NCBI RefSeq assembly: GCF_036346595.1
Contig: NZ_CP107834.1
Coordinates: 3,162,001-3,226,000, forward strand
Direction: 5' to 3'
DNA length: 64,000 bases
Source of the DNA: Streptomyces sp. NBC_00525
GTDB taxonomy: Bacteria; Actinomycetota; Actinomycetes; Streptomycetales; Streptomycetaceae
In this document: piece by piece, positions 53,231 through 61,621 of the stretch
Layout: each line of letters starts with the position of its first letter
How positions within the stretch are numbered: the stretch's first letter is position 1
Notes under the pieces: generated by a model
What the model saw: only the letters and a program-made list of their open reading frames with translations
Databases searched by the model: none
Told to the model about the DNA's origin: nothing
Translations under genes and position numbers: made by a program

Positions 53231-53994
53231 TCGGCTCCCCCGGCGGCCAGCAGCGAGTCGGCCCCGGCGGTCAGTGTCTGGTCCACGATCGAACCGTCCC
53301 GGAGGAAGACGACCCGGTCCGCCCAGGCCGCGTAGCGCGGCTCGTGCGTGACCATCACCCCGGCCGCGCCCCGGTCGCAGCGGTTGCGCAGCAGCGCGAG
53401 GACGGCCTCGCCGGTCTCGGAGTCGAGGGCGCCGGTCGGTTCGTCGGCGAGGACCAGACGCCGGTCGCCCACCAGGGCGCGGGCGATGGCGACGCGCTGC
53501 TGCTGGCCGCCGGACATCTCGTCCGGGAAGCGGTCCCCGATCTCCAGGAGGTTCATCTCCTCCAGCGCGGCCCGGGCCTCCTTGCGGGCCTTGCGGACCG
53601 GGACGCCGTCCAGTTCGCGCGGCAGGGCGATGTTCTCGGCGGCCGTCAGCGCGGGGATCAGGTTGTAGTCCTGGAAGACGTAGCCGACGCTGCGGCGGCG
53701 GAGGGCGGCGAGCCCCTTGCGGCCGAGCGTGGAGATGTCCTGGCCCTCGATGACGACCTGGCCGCCGCTCGCGGTGTCCAGACCGCCGGCGAGGGTCAGC
53801 AGGGTGGACTTGCCCGAGCCGGACGGGCCCATCACGGCGACGAGTTCACCGGCGTGCACGGACAGGCTGATGCCGCGCAGCGCCTGGACCTCGGCGATGC
53901 CGGTGCCGTGGGTGCGGGTGAGCGAGCGGAGTTCGAGGACCGGTGCGTCCACCGGGAGCGGCGGTGCGGCCGGCGACGGGTCGTGCAGGGACAT
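53227..53994 (-). CDS. ABC transporter ATP-binding protein (MacB/LolD type)
   Basis: A 255-aa ATPase: Walker A GPSGSGKST, Q-loop YVFQDYNLIP, signature MSGGQQQR, Walker B LVLADEPTGALDS and the switch VTHEP. The N-terminus has LELRSLTRTHGTG. Pairs with the FtsX-like permease downstream; a PadR regulator gene lies 90 bp upstream on the same strand and is probably co-transcribed. Confidence 0.95.
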   Translation of the reverse strand: MSLHDPSPAAPPLPVDAPVLELRSLTRTHGTGIAEVQALRGISLSVHAGELVAVMGPSGSGKSTLLTLAGGLDTASGGQVVIEGQDISTLGRKGLAALRRRSVGYVFQDYNLIPALTAAENIALPRELDGVPVRKARKEARAALEEMNLLEIGDRFPDEMSGGQQQRVAIARALVGDRRLVLADEPTGALDSETGEAVLALLRNRCDRGAAGVMVTHEPRYAAWADRVVFLRDGSIVDQTLTAGADSLLAAGGAE

Positions 53995-54084
53995 GGTTCC
54001 CCTTCGGAACAGTGGAGGTACGGGAGCGGCCGGCGTGCGGACGCGGGGCGCGGGCGGCCCCGGTGACGGGGCGGCGGGCCGCTC

Positions 54085-54690
54085 TCAGCGGCGGGTGCGG
54101 ATACGGGCGCGGGTGGCGGCGCCCTGGGCCGGGGGCTCCACGGGCTCCGTGGCGGCGGCCTCGGCGAGGCGGATCAGCCGTGCCTCGCAGTGGTCCAGCC
54201 AGCGGGCCTCGGCCTCGGCCTGGAAGATCAGCTGCTCCACGACGAGCAGCCAGGCCACCTCGTCGCGGTTGGTGGGGGCCTGGGCGAGGGACTGCGCCTT
54301 GAGCCGGGTGTAGTCCTGCATGGCCTTCACCGTGTGGTGGCGCTGGGCCTGGATGACGGCCCGGATGTCGACGCCGGGCGCCCCGACCGCCATGGCGAGC
54401 TTGATGGCCAGCTCGTCACGGGGCGGGCTGCTGCGGTCGACCGGCGTCTCGAACCACGAACGCAGCTCGGTGCGCCCGGCGTCGCTGATCGAGTAGAGGG
54501 CGTGGCCGTGGTCGTCCTCGCCGTCCTGGGCGACCAGGCCGTCGCGCTCCAGCCTGCTCAGCGTCGTGTACACCTGCCCGACGTTGAGCGGCCAGGTGGA
54601 GCCGGTGCGCGACTCGAATTCGGTGCGGAGCTGGGAGCCGTAGCGCGGCCCGCGCTCCAGGAGGGCGAGGAGCCCGTGACGGATCGACAT
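54085..54690 (-). CDS. PadR-family transcriptional regulator
   Basis: A 201-aa regulator. The start ATG 54690 (MSIRHGLLALLERGPRYGSQLRTEFESRTGSTWPLNVGQVYTTLSRLERDGLV) is the conserved beginning of the PadR winged helix; the upstream extension to 54726 is not. The C-terminal helical part (about 100-180) mediates dimers. A palindromic operator overlaps the start codon, so autoregulation together with the ABC pair is likely, with de-repression by the transported compound. Confidence 0.92.
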   Translation of the reverse strand: MSIRHGLLALLERGPRYGSQLRTEFESRTGSTWPLNVGQVYTTLSRLERDGLVAQDGEDDHGHALYSISDAGRTELRSWFETPVDRSSPPRDELAIKLAMAVGAPGVDIRAVIQAQRHHTVKAMQDYTRLKAQSLAQAPTNRDEVAWLLVVEQLIFQAEAEARWLDHCEARLIRLAEAAATEPVEPPAQGAATRARIRTRR

Positions 54691-54713
54691 ACTGAGTATG
54701 TATACCGAGTATG
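54688..54713. promoter_or_regulatory. Candidate PadR operator over the start codon
   Basis: CATACT (54688-54693) and AGTATG (54708-54713) are inverted around GAGTATGTATACCG, with direct copies of GAGTATG inside. It covers the ATG of the PadR gene. There is no room for a usual leader, so the transcript may be leaderless or start here. Confidence 0.6.
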
Positions 54714-54774
54714 TTGGTTGTGGCAAGTCTCCGCCGACGCGATACGGAGGGCAATGCGAAGGGGGCGCGTACGG

Positions 54775-55236
54775 TCAGCGGGCGCGGCGCATCCGCAGCG
54801 CGAGGAACCCGACACCCGCCCCGACCAGGGCGATTCCCGCCCCGAGCGACAGCTGCTTCACCCGGTGCACGGTCGCCCCGTCCAGGGCCAGGCGCCCGGC
54901 GGGGGCGGGCTCGGGGAAGTCGTCCGGGTCGGGGGTGAAGGAGGGCACGGCGGCCGGCTCGGAGGCCGCTTCCCGCTCCGCGCGCTCGTCGAGCGCGTCC
55001 TGCCGCGCCAGTTCGGCGGCCGACCGGCCCGGTCGCTGCCGCCCGGCCCCGGCGGGCCACCCGGCCAGCGGCGACTGCACCTCGGCGGACCGGGAGGCGC
55101 TCGGCGCAGCGGACACGTCGGACGGCCCGGCAGGGCCCGGAGCCGCCGCGCCCAGCGTCGCGGCCGTCGCCGCCGCCGTCAGCGCCAGGCAGGCAACGCC
55201 CCGTGAGGAGCGCGTGGAGAGCTGTCCCGAAGCCAT
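54775..55236 (-). CDS. Exported protein with C-terminal membrane anchor
   Basis: A 153-aa protein with ATG at 55236. It has a signal peptide (about 12-35, GVACLALTAAATAATLGAAA), a Ser/Pro/Ala-rich outer stretch, an acidic region (TPDPDDFPEPAPA) and a last helix (LGAGIALVGAGVGFLALRMRRAR). No enzymatic motif. It resembles small cell-surface proteins of streptomycetes but I cannot name a family. Confidence 0.7.
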   Translation of the reverse strand: MASGQLSTRSSRGVACLALTAAATAATLGAAAPGPAGPSDVSAAPSASRSAEVQSPLAGWPAGAGRQRPGRSAAELARQDALDERAEREAASEPAAVPSFTPDPDDFPEPAPAGRLALDGATVHRVKQLSLGAGIALVGAGVGFLALRMRRAR

Positions 55237-55317
55237 GCGGCCACCGTCACACGCGGCGGCACGACCGGCATCCCGGACGAGGCGTACGGATGGCGGCCCG
55301 TCCGCACGGAGGAGGAA

Positions 55318-56955
55318 CTACGCGGGATCGCCCGTCGCGATCTCCAGCTCGAAGTGCGCACCGACCTCCGGCACCGCCGTCCCGGAGGACGGGAACTGGT
55401 TGATGACCTGGTCCTCGGCGTAGGCGTTGCCCGGCACCTTCTTCACCTTGAGCGTCCAGCCCGCCGCGTCGGCGCAGGTGCGCACGGACAGGATGTCCTT
55501 GTACATGAAGTTCGGGGCGTCGACCTTGCTCGGATCGTTCGTGTCCTCGCGCGGTTCCGTGCACTTCTCGACCTTGATCGTCCGGTTGCGTTCCGGATCG
55601 CGGTGTTCGCCCGAGGGGGAGGCGCTGGGCTTGGCCTCCGTGTCGTCCTTGTTGTCGCCGTTGAGCGCGATGACCGTGATCAGGCCGCCGATCGCGACCA
55701 GCGCGACGACGATCGCGCCGATGACCACCGGCATGTTCCGCTTGGAGCCGCCCGGCGCGGCGGTGGACGTGGTCTGCGGGGAGATCGTGTACGGCGGGGG
55801 CGTCGACTGCATCGGTGCCATGGGCGCCGGGCTCTGGTAGGCCGGGGCGCCGGTCTGCGGGTAGCCGTACGACGGGTTCGTGGCCGGAGCCGGGGTGGCC
55901 GGTCCGTACGGGCCGGGCTGCGCCGTCTGGTACGGGCCCGGCTGATACGGCGTCTGGACGCCCTGCGGGGCCGCGCCGGACTGGTCGACCGGCGGGAAGA
56001 CCGCCGAGCCGACGCCCGAGCCGCTGTTGGCCGGGGCGGCGCCGTTGCCCACGATCACCGGGGCGCCGGTCGGGCCGCCCGCGCTCAGCACCCGGGCGAT
56101 CTCGTCCTGCATGGCGGCCGCGCTGGGGAAGCGCTCGTTCGGGTTCTTCTTGAGCGCGCGGGCGACGAGCGCGTCCATCGCCGGGGTCAGCGAGCGGTTG
56201 ATCGTGGACGGGGCGACCGGCTCCTCCTGCACATGCGCGTACGCGATGGCGAGCGGGGAGTCCGCGTCGAACGGCAGCCGGCCGGTCAGCAGCTGGAACA
56301 GCATGATGCCGACCGAGTAGAGGTCGGAGCGCGCGTCGACGCCGCGGCCCAGGGCCTGTTCGGGGGAGAGGTACTGCGGGGTGCCGACGACCATGCCGGT
56401 CTGGGTCATCGACGTGACCCCGGACTGCATGGCGCGGGCGATGCCGAAGTCCATGACCTTCACGACGCCGCGCTTGGTCACCATGACGTTGCCCGGCTTG
56501 ATGTCGCGGTGGACCAGGCCCATTTCGTGGCTGGTGTCCAGCGCGGCCAGCACGTCCGAGGTGACCTTGAGCGCCTTGTCGGCCGGCATCGCGCCCTGCG
56601 CCCGGATGTCCGACGCCAGGACGGAGCCGAGCGGCTGCCCCTCGACGTACTCCATGACGATGTACGGCATCAGCGCGCCGCCGAGTTCGTCCTCACCGGT
56701 GTCGAACACCGAGACGATGTTGGTGTGCTGGAGCTTCGCGACGGCCTGCGCCTCACGGCGGAAGCGCTCGCGGAAGGACTGCTCGCGGCCCAGCTCGGTG
56801 TGGAGGGTCTTGATCGCGACCTGGCGGTCGAGCGCGGTGTCGTACGCCAGATAAACGGACGCCATCCCGCCTTCGCCGAGCAGATCGCGCAGCTGGTAGC
56901 GGCCGCCGGCGACCGCGCCCCCCGCGTAGCGGCCCTGCGTACCGTCCTGGCTCAT
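55318..56955 (-). CDS. Membrane Ser/Thr protein kinase with one PASTA-like domain
   Basis: A 545-aa kinase. Start ATG 56955 (MSQDGTQGRYAGGAVAGGRYQL). It has glycine loop GEGGMASVY, K49, HRD D151, DFG D169 and activation loop SMTQTGMVVGTPQYLSPEQ. A Pro/Gln/Tyr-rich juxtamembrane stretch (about 310-410) and a membrane helix (MPVVIGAIVVALVAIGGLITVIAL) lead to a ~110-residue outer domain with a single PASTA-like end (NAYAEDQVINQFPSSGTAVPEVGAHFELEIATG). Divergent from a second kinase. Confidence 0.94.
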   Translation of the reverse strand: MSQDGTQGRYAGGAVAGGRYQLRDLLGEGGMASVYLAYDTALDRQVAIKTLHTELGREQSFRERFRREAQAVAKLQHTNIVSVFDTGEDELGGALMPYIVMEYVEGQPLGSVLASDIRAQGAMPADKALKVTSDVLAALDTSHEMGLVHRDIKPGNVMVTKRGVVKVMDFGIARAMQSGVTSMTQTGMVVGTPQYLSPEQALGRGVDARSDLYSVGIMLFQLLTGRLPFDADSPLAIAYAHVQEEPVAPSTINRSLTPAMDALVARALKKNPNERFPSAAAMQDEIARVLSAGGPTGAPVIVGNGAAPANSGSGVGSAVFPPVDQSGAAPQGVQTPYQPGPYQTAQPGPYGPATPAPATNPSYGYPQTGAPAYQSPAPMAPMQSTPPPYTISPQTTSTAAPGGSKRNMPVVIGAIVVALVAIGGLITVIALNGDNKDDTEAKPSASPSGEHRDPERNRTIKVEKCTEPREDTNDPSKVDAPNFMYKDILSVRTCADAAGWTLKVKKVPGNAYAEDQVINQFPSSGTAVPEVGAHFELEIATGDPA

Positions 56956-57332
56956 GACTGGCTTCCCCCTCGGCGCGCGACCCACGCGATCTTGGCGCGC
57001 GGCTCACGCGATGATCCCTATACCCGGCCAAGTCTGCCCCAGGGGTACGACACGTCAAGCCAGGTGCCCGTTCCGTGACCGTACGCACTGGAAGCGTCTC
57101 GGAAGCGTTACAGGATCAGCATGGAATTTGCGCCGGTGGCGCGCCAGCCGATTGGATGGCCGGTCCGGCGCCGAATCGGCCTGTCCGACGCCGAATCGGC
57201 CTGTCCGACTGAGGCTGTAGCGTGACGGGGCAATGCGACCGGCAGCGCGGCCGGCACCGCAGCAAGGCACCGTGAGACCCCGCGACGCGCGGACGCGCGA
57301 ACGGACGCGGACAGATACGACGGCGAGGACTG
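56956..57332. other. Divergent region between two kinase genes
   Basis: 377 bp, with promoters of both kinases expected. The only visible structure is a 20-bp tandem duplication at 57169-57208. No reading frame of family character. Confidence 0.45.
57169..57208. repeat. 20-bp tandem duplication
   Basis: CGCCGAATCGGCCTGTCCGA occurs twice head to tail, 125 bp before the kinase start. Confidence 0.7.
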
Positions 57333-59012
57333 ATGGCACCCGAACCCGAAGCAAACGGCGGCGGCGTTCCGGATGGCACCGAATCCTGGGGCATCGGCGG
57401 GGTCGTCGGCGACGGACGCTACCGGCTGACCCACCGGCTGGGCCGGGGCGGCATGGCCGAGGTCTTCGCGGCGGAGGACGTCCGGCTGGGGCGTACGGTC
57501 GCGGTGAAGCTGCTCCGCTCCGACCTCGCCGAGGACCCGGTCTCCAAGGCCCGCTTCACCCGTGAGGCGCAGTCGGTCGCCGGGCTCAACCACCATGCGG
57601 TGGTGGCGGTGTACGACTCCGGCGAGGACACGGTGGCCGGCCAGACTGTCCCGTACATCGTCATGGAGCTGGTCGAGGGCCGCACGATCCGCGATCTGCT
57701 GATCAGCGCCGAGCCGCCGCCGCCGGAGCAGGCGCTGATCATCGTCTCCGGGGTGCTGGAGGCGCTCGCCTACTCGCACCAGCACGGCATCGTGCACCGC
57801 GACATCAAGCCCGCCAACGTGATCATCACCCACTCCGGCGCGGTCAAGGTGATGGACTTCGGCATCGCCCGCGCGCTGCACAGCGGGCAGGCCACGATGA
57901 CGCAGACCGGCATGGTCATGGGCACCCCGCAGTACCTCTCCCCGGAGCAGGCGCTGGGCAAGGCCGTCGACTACCGCTCCGACCTGTACGCCACCGGCTG
58001 CCTGCTGTACGAACTGCTGGCGCTGCGGCCCCCGTTCACGGGCGAGACGCCGCTGTCGGTGGTCTACCAGCATGTGCAGGACACCCCGATCCCGCCGTCG
58101 AACATCCTGGAGTCGGTGCCGCCGGAGCTGGACGGGCTCGTCATGCGCTCGCTGGCGAAGGACCCGGACGACCGCTTCCAGAGCGCCGAGGAGATGCGCG
58201 GGCTGGTCCAGTACAGCCTGCAGATGCTCCAGGTGCAGGGCGGCCACACCGGTACGTGGAACACCGGCCCGGTGCTGCTGAACGACGGCCCCGGCACCCC
58301 GCCCGGCGGCATGACCGGCGCCACCCGCGCCATGGGCTACGCGCCGCACGGCGACACCTCCAAGTCCCCGATCCTGCCGCCGATGAACCCCGACGACGGG
58401 GGCTACGACGGCGGCAGCACCCGGCAGGGCGGCAGCGGACGCGGCAAGCTGCTGCTGTTCGTCGTGCTGGCCCTGCTCGCGATCGGCGCGGGCGTGGCCA
58501 TCGCGCTCAACGCGGCGGACAACGGCGGTACGAAGCACGAGAAGAAGCCCACCGAGACGTCCAGTTCGCCGGCGCCGACGAAGGAATCGCCTACGCCGAC
58601 CCCGGAGGACACCCAGGAGACCCGGCAGCCCGGCGACAGCACCGGCGGCAACTGGAACAACACCTGGCAGCCGTCCCCCACCGCGACCGAGACGTCCGAG
58701 TCCCCCACCGCGACCGCCCCCGAGCCGGGCACCGGCGGCACGGACACCGGCGGCACGGAGGACGGCGGCACCACGGGGACCGGCGACGACAGCGGCGGCG
58801 GTTCCGGCGACACCGGTACGGGCACCGACGGCGACCCCGGCACGGCCACCGAGGGCGAGACCGGCGCCACCGGCGGCGACACCACCAGTCAGGGCACGTC
58901 CACCGGCACCAGCCAGGGCGCGTCCAGCGGTGCGGACGGGGCCGCGGGCGGCGCCGCCGCAGGGGCCTCCACCGGGACGACCACGGGCGCAGCGGGCTCG
59001 GCCACCGGCTGA
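57333..59012 (+). CDS. Membrane Ser/Thr protein kinase with low-complexity outer tail
   Basis: A 559-aa kinase. It has glycine loop GRGGMAEVF, K59, HRD D157, DFG D175 and activation loop TMTQTGMVMGTPQYLSPEQ. After a linker (about 300-368) comes one membrane helix (LLLFVVLALLAIGAGVAIAL, about 372-391). A ~165-residue Gly/Thr/Asp/Glu/Ser-rich tail follows with no folded-domain signature and no PASTA. Sensing through the tail, cell-wall spanning or glycosylation are all conceivable. Divergent from the preceding kinase. Confidence 0.93.
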   Translation: MAPEPEANGGGVPDGTESWGIGGVVGDGRYRLTHRLGRGGMAEVFAAEDVRLGRTVAVKLLRSDLAEDPVSKARFTREAQSVAGLNHHAVVAVYDSGEDTVAGQTVPYIVMELVEGRTIRDLLISAEPPPPEQALIIVSGVLEALAYSHQHGIVHRDIKPANVIITHSGAVKVMDFGIARALHSGQATMTQTGMVMGTPQYLSPEQALGKAVDYRSDLYATGCLLYELLALRPPFTGETPLSVVYQHVQDTPIPPSNILESVPPELDGLVMRSLAKDPDDRFQSAEEMRGLVQYSLQMLQVQGGHTGTWNTGPVLLNDGPGTPPGGMTGATRAMGYAPHGDTSKSPILPPMNPDDGGYDGGSTRQGGSGRGKLLLFVVLALLAIGAGVAIALNAADNGGTKHEKKPTETSSSPAPTKESPTPTPEDTQETRQPGDSTGGNWNNTWQPSPTATETSESPTATAPEPGTGGTDTGGTEDGGTTGTGDDSGGGSGDTGTGTDGDPGTATEGETGATGGDTTSQGTSTGTSQGASSGADGAAGGAAAGASTGTTTGAAGSATG

Positions 59013-59036
59013 GCCCCGTACGCGCCTCGCGCGCCG

Positions 59037-60092
59037 CTACCCCGTGAACGCCTCGCGCACCGCCTCGTACTCACGGGTCCACCAGACCGCCAGGGCCGAC
59101 ACCGCGGGGAACTGCGGGTCGGCCCTCCGGTCGTTCAGGCAGTAGCGCCAGCGGAGTATCCAGAAGTCGTTGAGCCGCTCCCACCAGACCCGGTGCACGG
59201 CCGCCGCCAGTTCCGCCGGGTCCGCGCCGGCCGCCCGCCGGTAGGCCCGCGCGTAGGCGCGTACCTTCGCCAGGTCCAGTTCGCCGGCCGGCCGGACGAA
59301 GAAGATCGCCGCGGCCCGGACCGCCTCCTCCGCCCGCGGCTGGACGGCCAGCCGGTCCCAGTCCAGGATCGCGACCGGTTCGGCGTCCCGGTAGAGCACG
59401 TTCAGCGGATGGAAATCGCCGTGCACCCAGCCGGTCGCGGGCGCGGCCGGGTCGGGCGGCCGGCGGTCGGCGTACCGTTCCAGCAGGGTCCGCCGCTCGC
59501 GCAGCCGGTGCTCGGCCAGTTCGTCGAAGGAGTCCCGGGTGCCGCGTCCGCGCGCGGCGGCGAGCAGATCGCCGATCAGCGCGTAGGTGTCGGCCGCCTC
59601 CGGACTCGCGTAACCGGCCGGACTGCCGCCGCCCGCTCCCGCATCGGAATCCCGTTCGCCGCCCATCACCTGTTCGAGACCGGTGTGTACGGCTCCGAGG
59701 AGCGTCCCGAGACGGGTCGACTGGGCGAGGGTGAGCTGGGCGCCGCCCCGGTGCAGGCCGTCCACCCACGGGTGGAGGGCATAGCGGCGGCCGGCGATCT
59801 CGGTGACCGTCCCGCCGTCGCGGGCCTCCACGGGCGGGGCGACGGGCACCCCGAGTGACTGGAGGCGGCGCGTCGCGCGGTGCTGGCGGACGATGGTGGC
59901 GCGGCCGCGCGTCGCATCGTCCGAGTGATGTTTGAGGAAATACGACCCACGGGTGGTGGACACCCGGTAACCATGGTTGAGCAGGCCCTGGGACAGCGGG
60001 GTGCAGGTGAGCGGCTCACCGGCGTGCGGATAACGGCGAAGCACCTCGCCGACCGGGGGAACCGGTGGGGAGGCTACAGATGAGCGCGACAC
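59037..60092 (-). CDS. APH-fold phosphotransferase family protein
   Basis: A 351-aa aminoglycoside/choline-kinase-like protein: LLNHGYRVSTTRGSYFLKHH (ATP site), ATGWVHGDFHPLNVLY (catalytic D and N) and VAILDWDRLAVQPRAEEA (Mg-binding D). The spectrum of this fold is wide, so an antibiotic-resistance role cannot be claimed. GTG start at 60092 (cac on plus strand). Its stop converges on the kinase stop 24 bp away. Confidence 0.88.
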   Translation of the reverse strand: MSRSSVASPPVPPVGEVLRRYPHAGEPLTCTPLSQGLLNHGYRVSTTRGSYFLKHHSDDATRGRATIVRQHRATRRLQSLGVPVAPPVEARDGGTVTEIAGRRYALHPWVDGLHRGGAQLTLAQSTRLGTLLGAVHTGLEQVMGGERDSDAGAGGGSPAGYASPEAADTYALIGDLLAAARGRGTRDSFDELAEHRLRERRTLLERYADRRPPDPAAPATGWVHGDFHPLNVLYRDAEPVAILDWDRLAVQPRAEEAVRAAAIFFVRPAGELDLAKVRAYARAYRRAAGADPAELAAAVHRVWWERLNDFWILRWRYCLNDRRADPQFPAVSALAVWWTREYEAVREAFTG

Positions 60093-60107
60093 GCTTCAAA
60101 TGTTAGA

Positions 60108-60533
60108 TCACGCTGCGTTGCGGATCTGCTGGCTTGCGTGGAAGTCCAGAGTGTGCACGGTGACGAAGTGAGGCTCTAGCCAAAGGTACGAGGGCGCGAA
60201 CGGCTCGCCGTTCACCTCGATCGGCGGCGGCCCGAAGCGCTCGCGCTGGGCGGGGGTCGGCTCGACGACCCGGGCCGGGCCGGTGAACTGCACGGACCAC
60301 AGGTCCTCGGTGCCCACGGGCGCGGTGTTGAAGTTGTCCGCGCCGTACGCCACGACCGCGCCGTCACAGGCGCCGTGATGGCCGAGGCCGCTGTGCATCC
60401 GGAGCACGACGCGGCCGTCGATGACGATGTGCCGGGCCACGGTCAGGATCGGGAGGGCCCGCATGCTGGTCGCCAGCCGGCCGTAGGGGACCCGGCCGAG
60501 CAGGTCGATCGCGTGGAGTTCCTCGTGGGACAT
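60108..60533 (-). CDS. PNPOx-fold (flavin- or F420-type split-barrel) family protein
   Basis: A 141-aa pyridoxamine-5'-phosphate-oxidase-like protein: ELHAIDLLGRVPYGRLATSMRALPILTVARHIVIDGRVVLRMHSG and LWSVQFTGPARVVEPTPAQRERFG. Such short split-barrel proteins bind FMN, F420 or heme; several are stress-induced. Start ATG 60533 lies 58 bp after a DosR-like box, and the DosR-like regulator gene is next upstream, so it is a likely regulon member. Confidence 0.85.
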   Translation of the reverse strand: MSHEELHAIDLLGRVPYGRLATSMRALPILTVARHIVIDGRVVLRMHSGLGHHGACDGAVVAYGADNFNTAPVGTEDLWSVQFTGPARVVEPTPAQRERFGPPPIEVNGEPFAPSYLWLEPHFVTVHTLDFHASQQIRNAA

Positions 60534-60590
60534 GCCTCCACTGTCGGCCACCCGTGTGGAGCGGATAAGAGGCCGGGGCCCCGGTTCCGC

Positions 60591-60606
60591 CGGGACCAAA
60601 GTCCCG
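60591..60606. promoter_or_regulatory. DosR/DevR-like box
   Basis: CGGGACCAAAGTCCCG is a 6-4-6 palindrome that resembles the mycobacterial DosR motif core GGGACT-WW-AGTCCC. It lies 58 bp upstream of the PNPOx-fold gene and just after the regulator's stop. Confidence 0.65.
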
Positions 60607-60621
60607 TTCCGCGCGCAGGGC

Positions 60622-61299
60622 TCAGCGCTTCTCCGCCTGGAGCCGGGCCACGTACGCGGCGGCCTGCGAGCGGCGCTCCATGCCCAGCTTGGACAGCAGG
60701 CTGGACACATAGTTCTTGATCGTCTTCTCGGCGAGGTGCAGCCGCTCGCCGATCGCCCGGTTGGTCAGGCCCTCGCCGATCAGGTCGAGGATGCGGCGCT
60801 CCTGGTCCGTGAGGGTCGCCAGCTTCTCGTCGCCCCGGCCCGCCTTGCCGTCGCGCAGCCGCTCCAGCACGCGCGCGGTGGCGACGGGGTCGAGCAGCGA
60901 CTTCCCGGCCGCCACGTCCCGTACCGCCGCCAGCAACTCGTTGCCCCGGATCGCCTTGAGCACATAGCCCGCGGCGCCCGCCATGATCGCGTCGAACAGC
61001 GCCTCGTCGTCCGCGTACGAGGTCAGCATCAGGCAGTTGATCGAGTCGTCCCGCGAGCGGATCTCGCGGCAGACCTCCACCCCGCTGCCGTCCGGCAGCC
61101 GTACGTCGAGCACGGCCACATCCGGGCGGACCGCCGGAATCCGCACCAGCGCGTCGGCCGCCGTGCCGGCCTCGCCGACCACCTCGATGTCGTCCTCCAT
61201 CGAGAGCAGCTCATGAACGCCGCGCCGGACGACTTCATGGTCATCGAGCAGAAATACGGTGATTTTTCCTTCTTCGCGCACAATCGCAGTCTCACACAC
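60622..61299 (-). CDS. DevR/DosR-like response regulator (NarL/LuxR type)
   Basis: A 225-aa regulator. GTG 61299 has a purine-rich GGAAGGGG just upstream; GTG 61281 is an alternative. The receiver has FLLDDHEVVRRGVHELL, phosphoacceptor D65 in VAVLDVRLPDGSG and ILTSY-like LMLTSYADDEALFDAIMAGAAGYVLKAI. The LuxR helix-turn-helix is LTDQERRILDLIGEGLTNRAIGERLHLAEKTIKNYVSSLLSKLGMERRSQAA. Very close to M. tuberculosis DevR throughout. No kinase gene is adjacent; in S. coelicolor the counterpart (SCO3818 by synteny) is described as an orphan regulator served by a remote kinase (from memory). Confidence 0.92.
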   Translation of the reverse strand: MCETAIVREEGKITVFLLDDHEVVRRGVHELLSMEDDIEVVGEAGTAADALVRIPAVRPDVAVLDVRLPDGSGVEVCREIRSRDDSINCLMLTSYADDEALFDAIMAGAAGYVLKAIRGNELLAAVRDVAAGKSLLDPVATARVLERLRDGKAGRGDEKLATLTDQERRILDLIGEGLTNRAIGERLHLAEKTIKNYVSSLLSKLGMERRSQAAAYVARLQAEKR

Positions 61300-61621
61300 T
61301 CGCCCCTTCCCTGCCGCTGCCGGGCGGGATAACGTGCCGTTGTTCCGGCGGCCTGCGAGGCTGTGATCAGTGCTGTGACCAGCGAGCCTTCCCGAATTCC
61401 TCGATTTACTTGGATATCCAAGCAAAATCGCAGGTCAGGAAGGGTTTCGCAGTTACGCGAAGCACTGGGTAACGTGCCTTGGACAGGGCGCTCGCCGGGG
61501 CACCTGTCACGCCTGTTTCCCGGACCGAGCGGCACCCACCCCGTGCACGGGTACGGACACAGGCGAGCCGCACTGGTCTCCCGGCAGACCCCGGGGGCCG
61601 GACCGACGGAGGAGCACGCAC
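61300..61621. other. Divergent region between the DevR-like regulator and the second BCDH cluster
   Basis: 322 bp. It holds a large palindrome at 61405-61426 and must carry the promoters of both transcripts. No gene is seen. Confidence 0.5.
61405..61426. promoter_or_regulatory. 22-bp near-perfect palindrome, candidate operator
   Basis: The perfect core CTTGGATATCCAAG (61409-61422) is extended by TTT/AAA arms with one mismatched pair. The extended region is AT-rich in a very GC-rich context. It lies 196 bp upstream of E1alpha and about 106 bp upstream of the regulator gene. Confidence 0.75.

Noticed and set aside
59037..60092. Aminoglycoside-resistance gene
   Set aside because: The APH fold is shared by many housekeeping kinases, and nothing in the sequence or neighbourhood points to an antibiotic.
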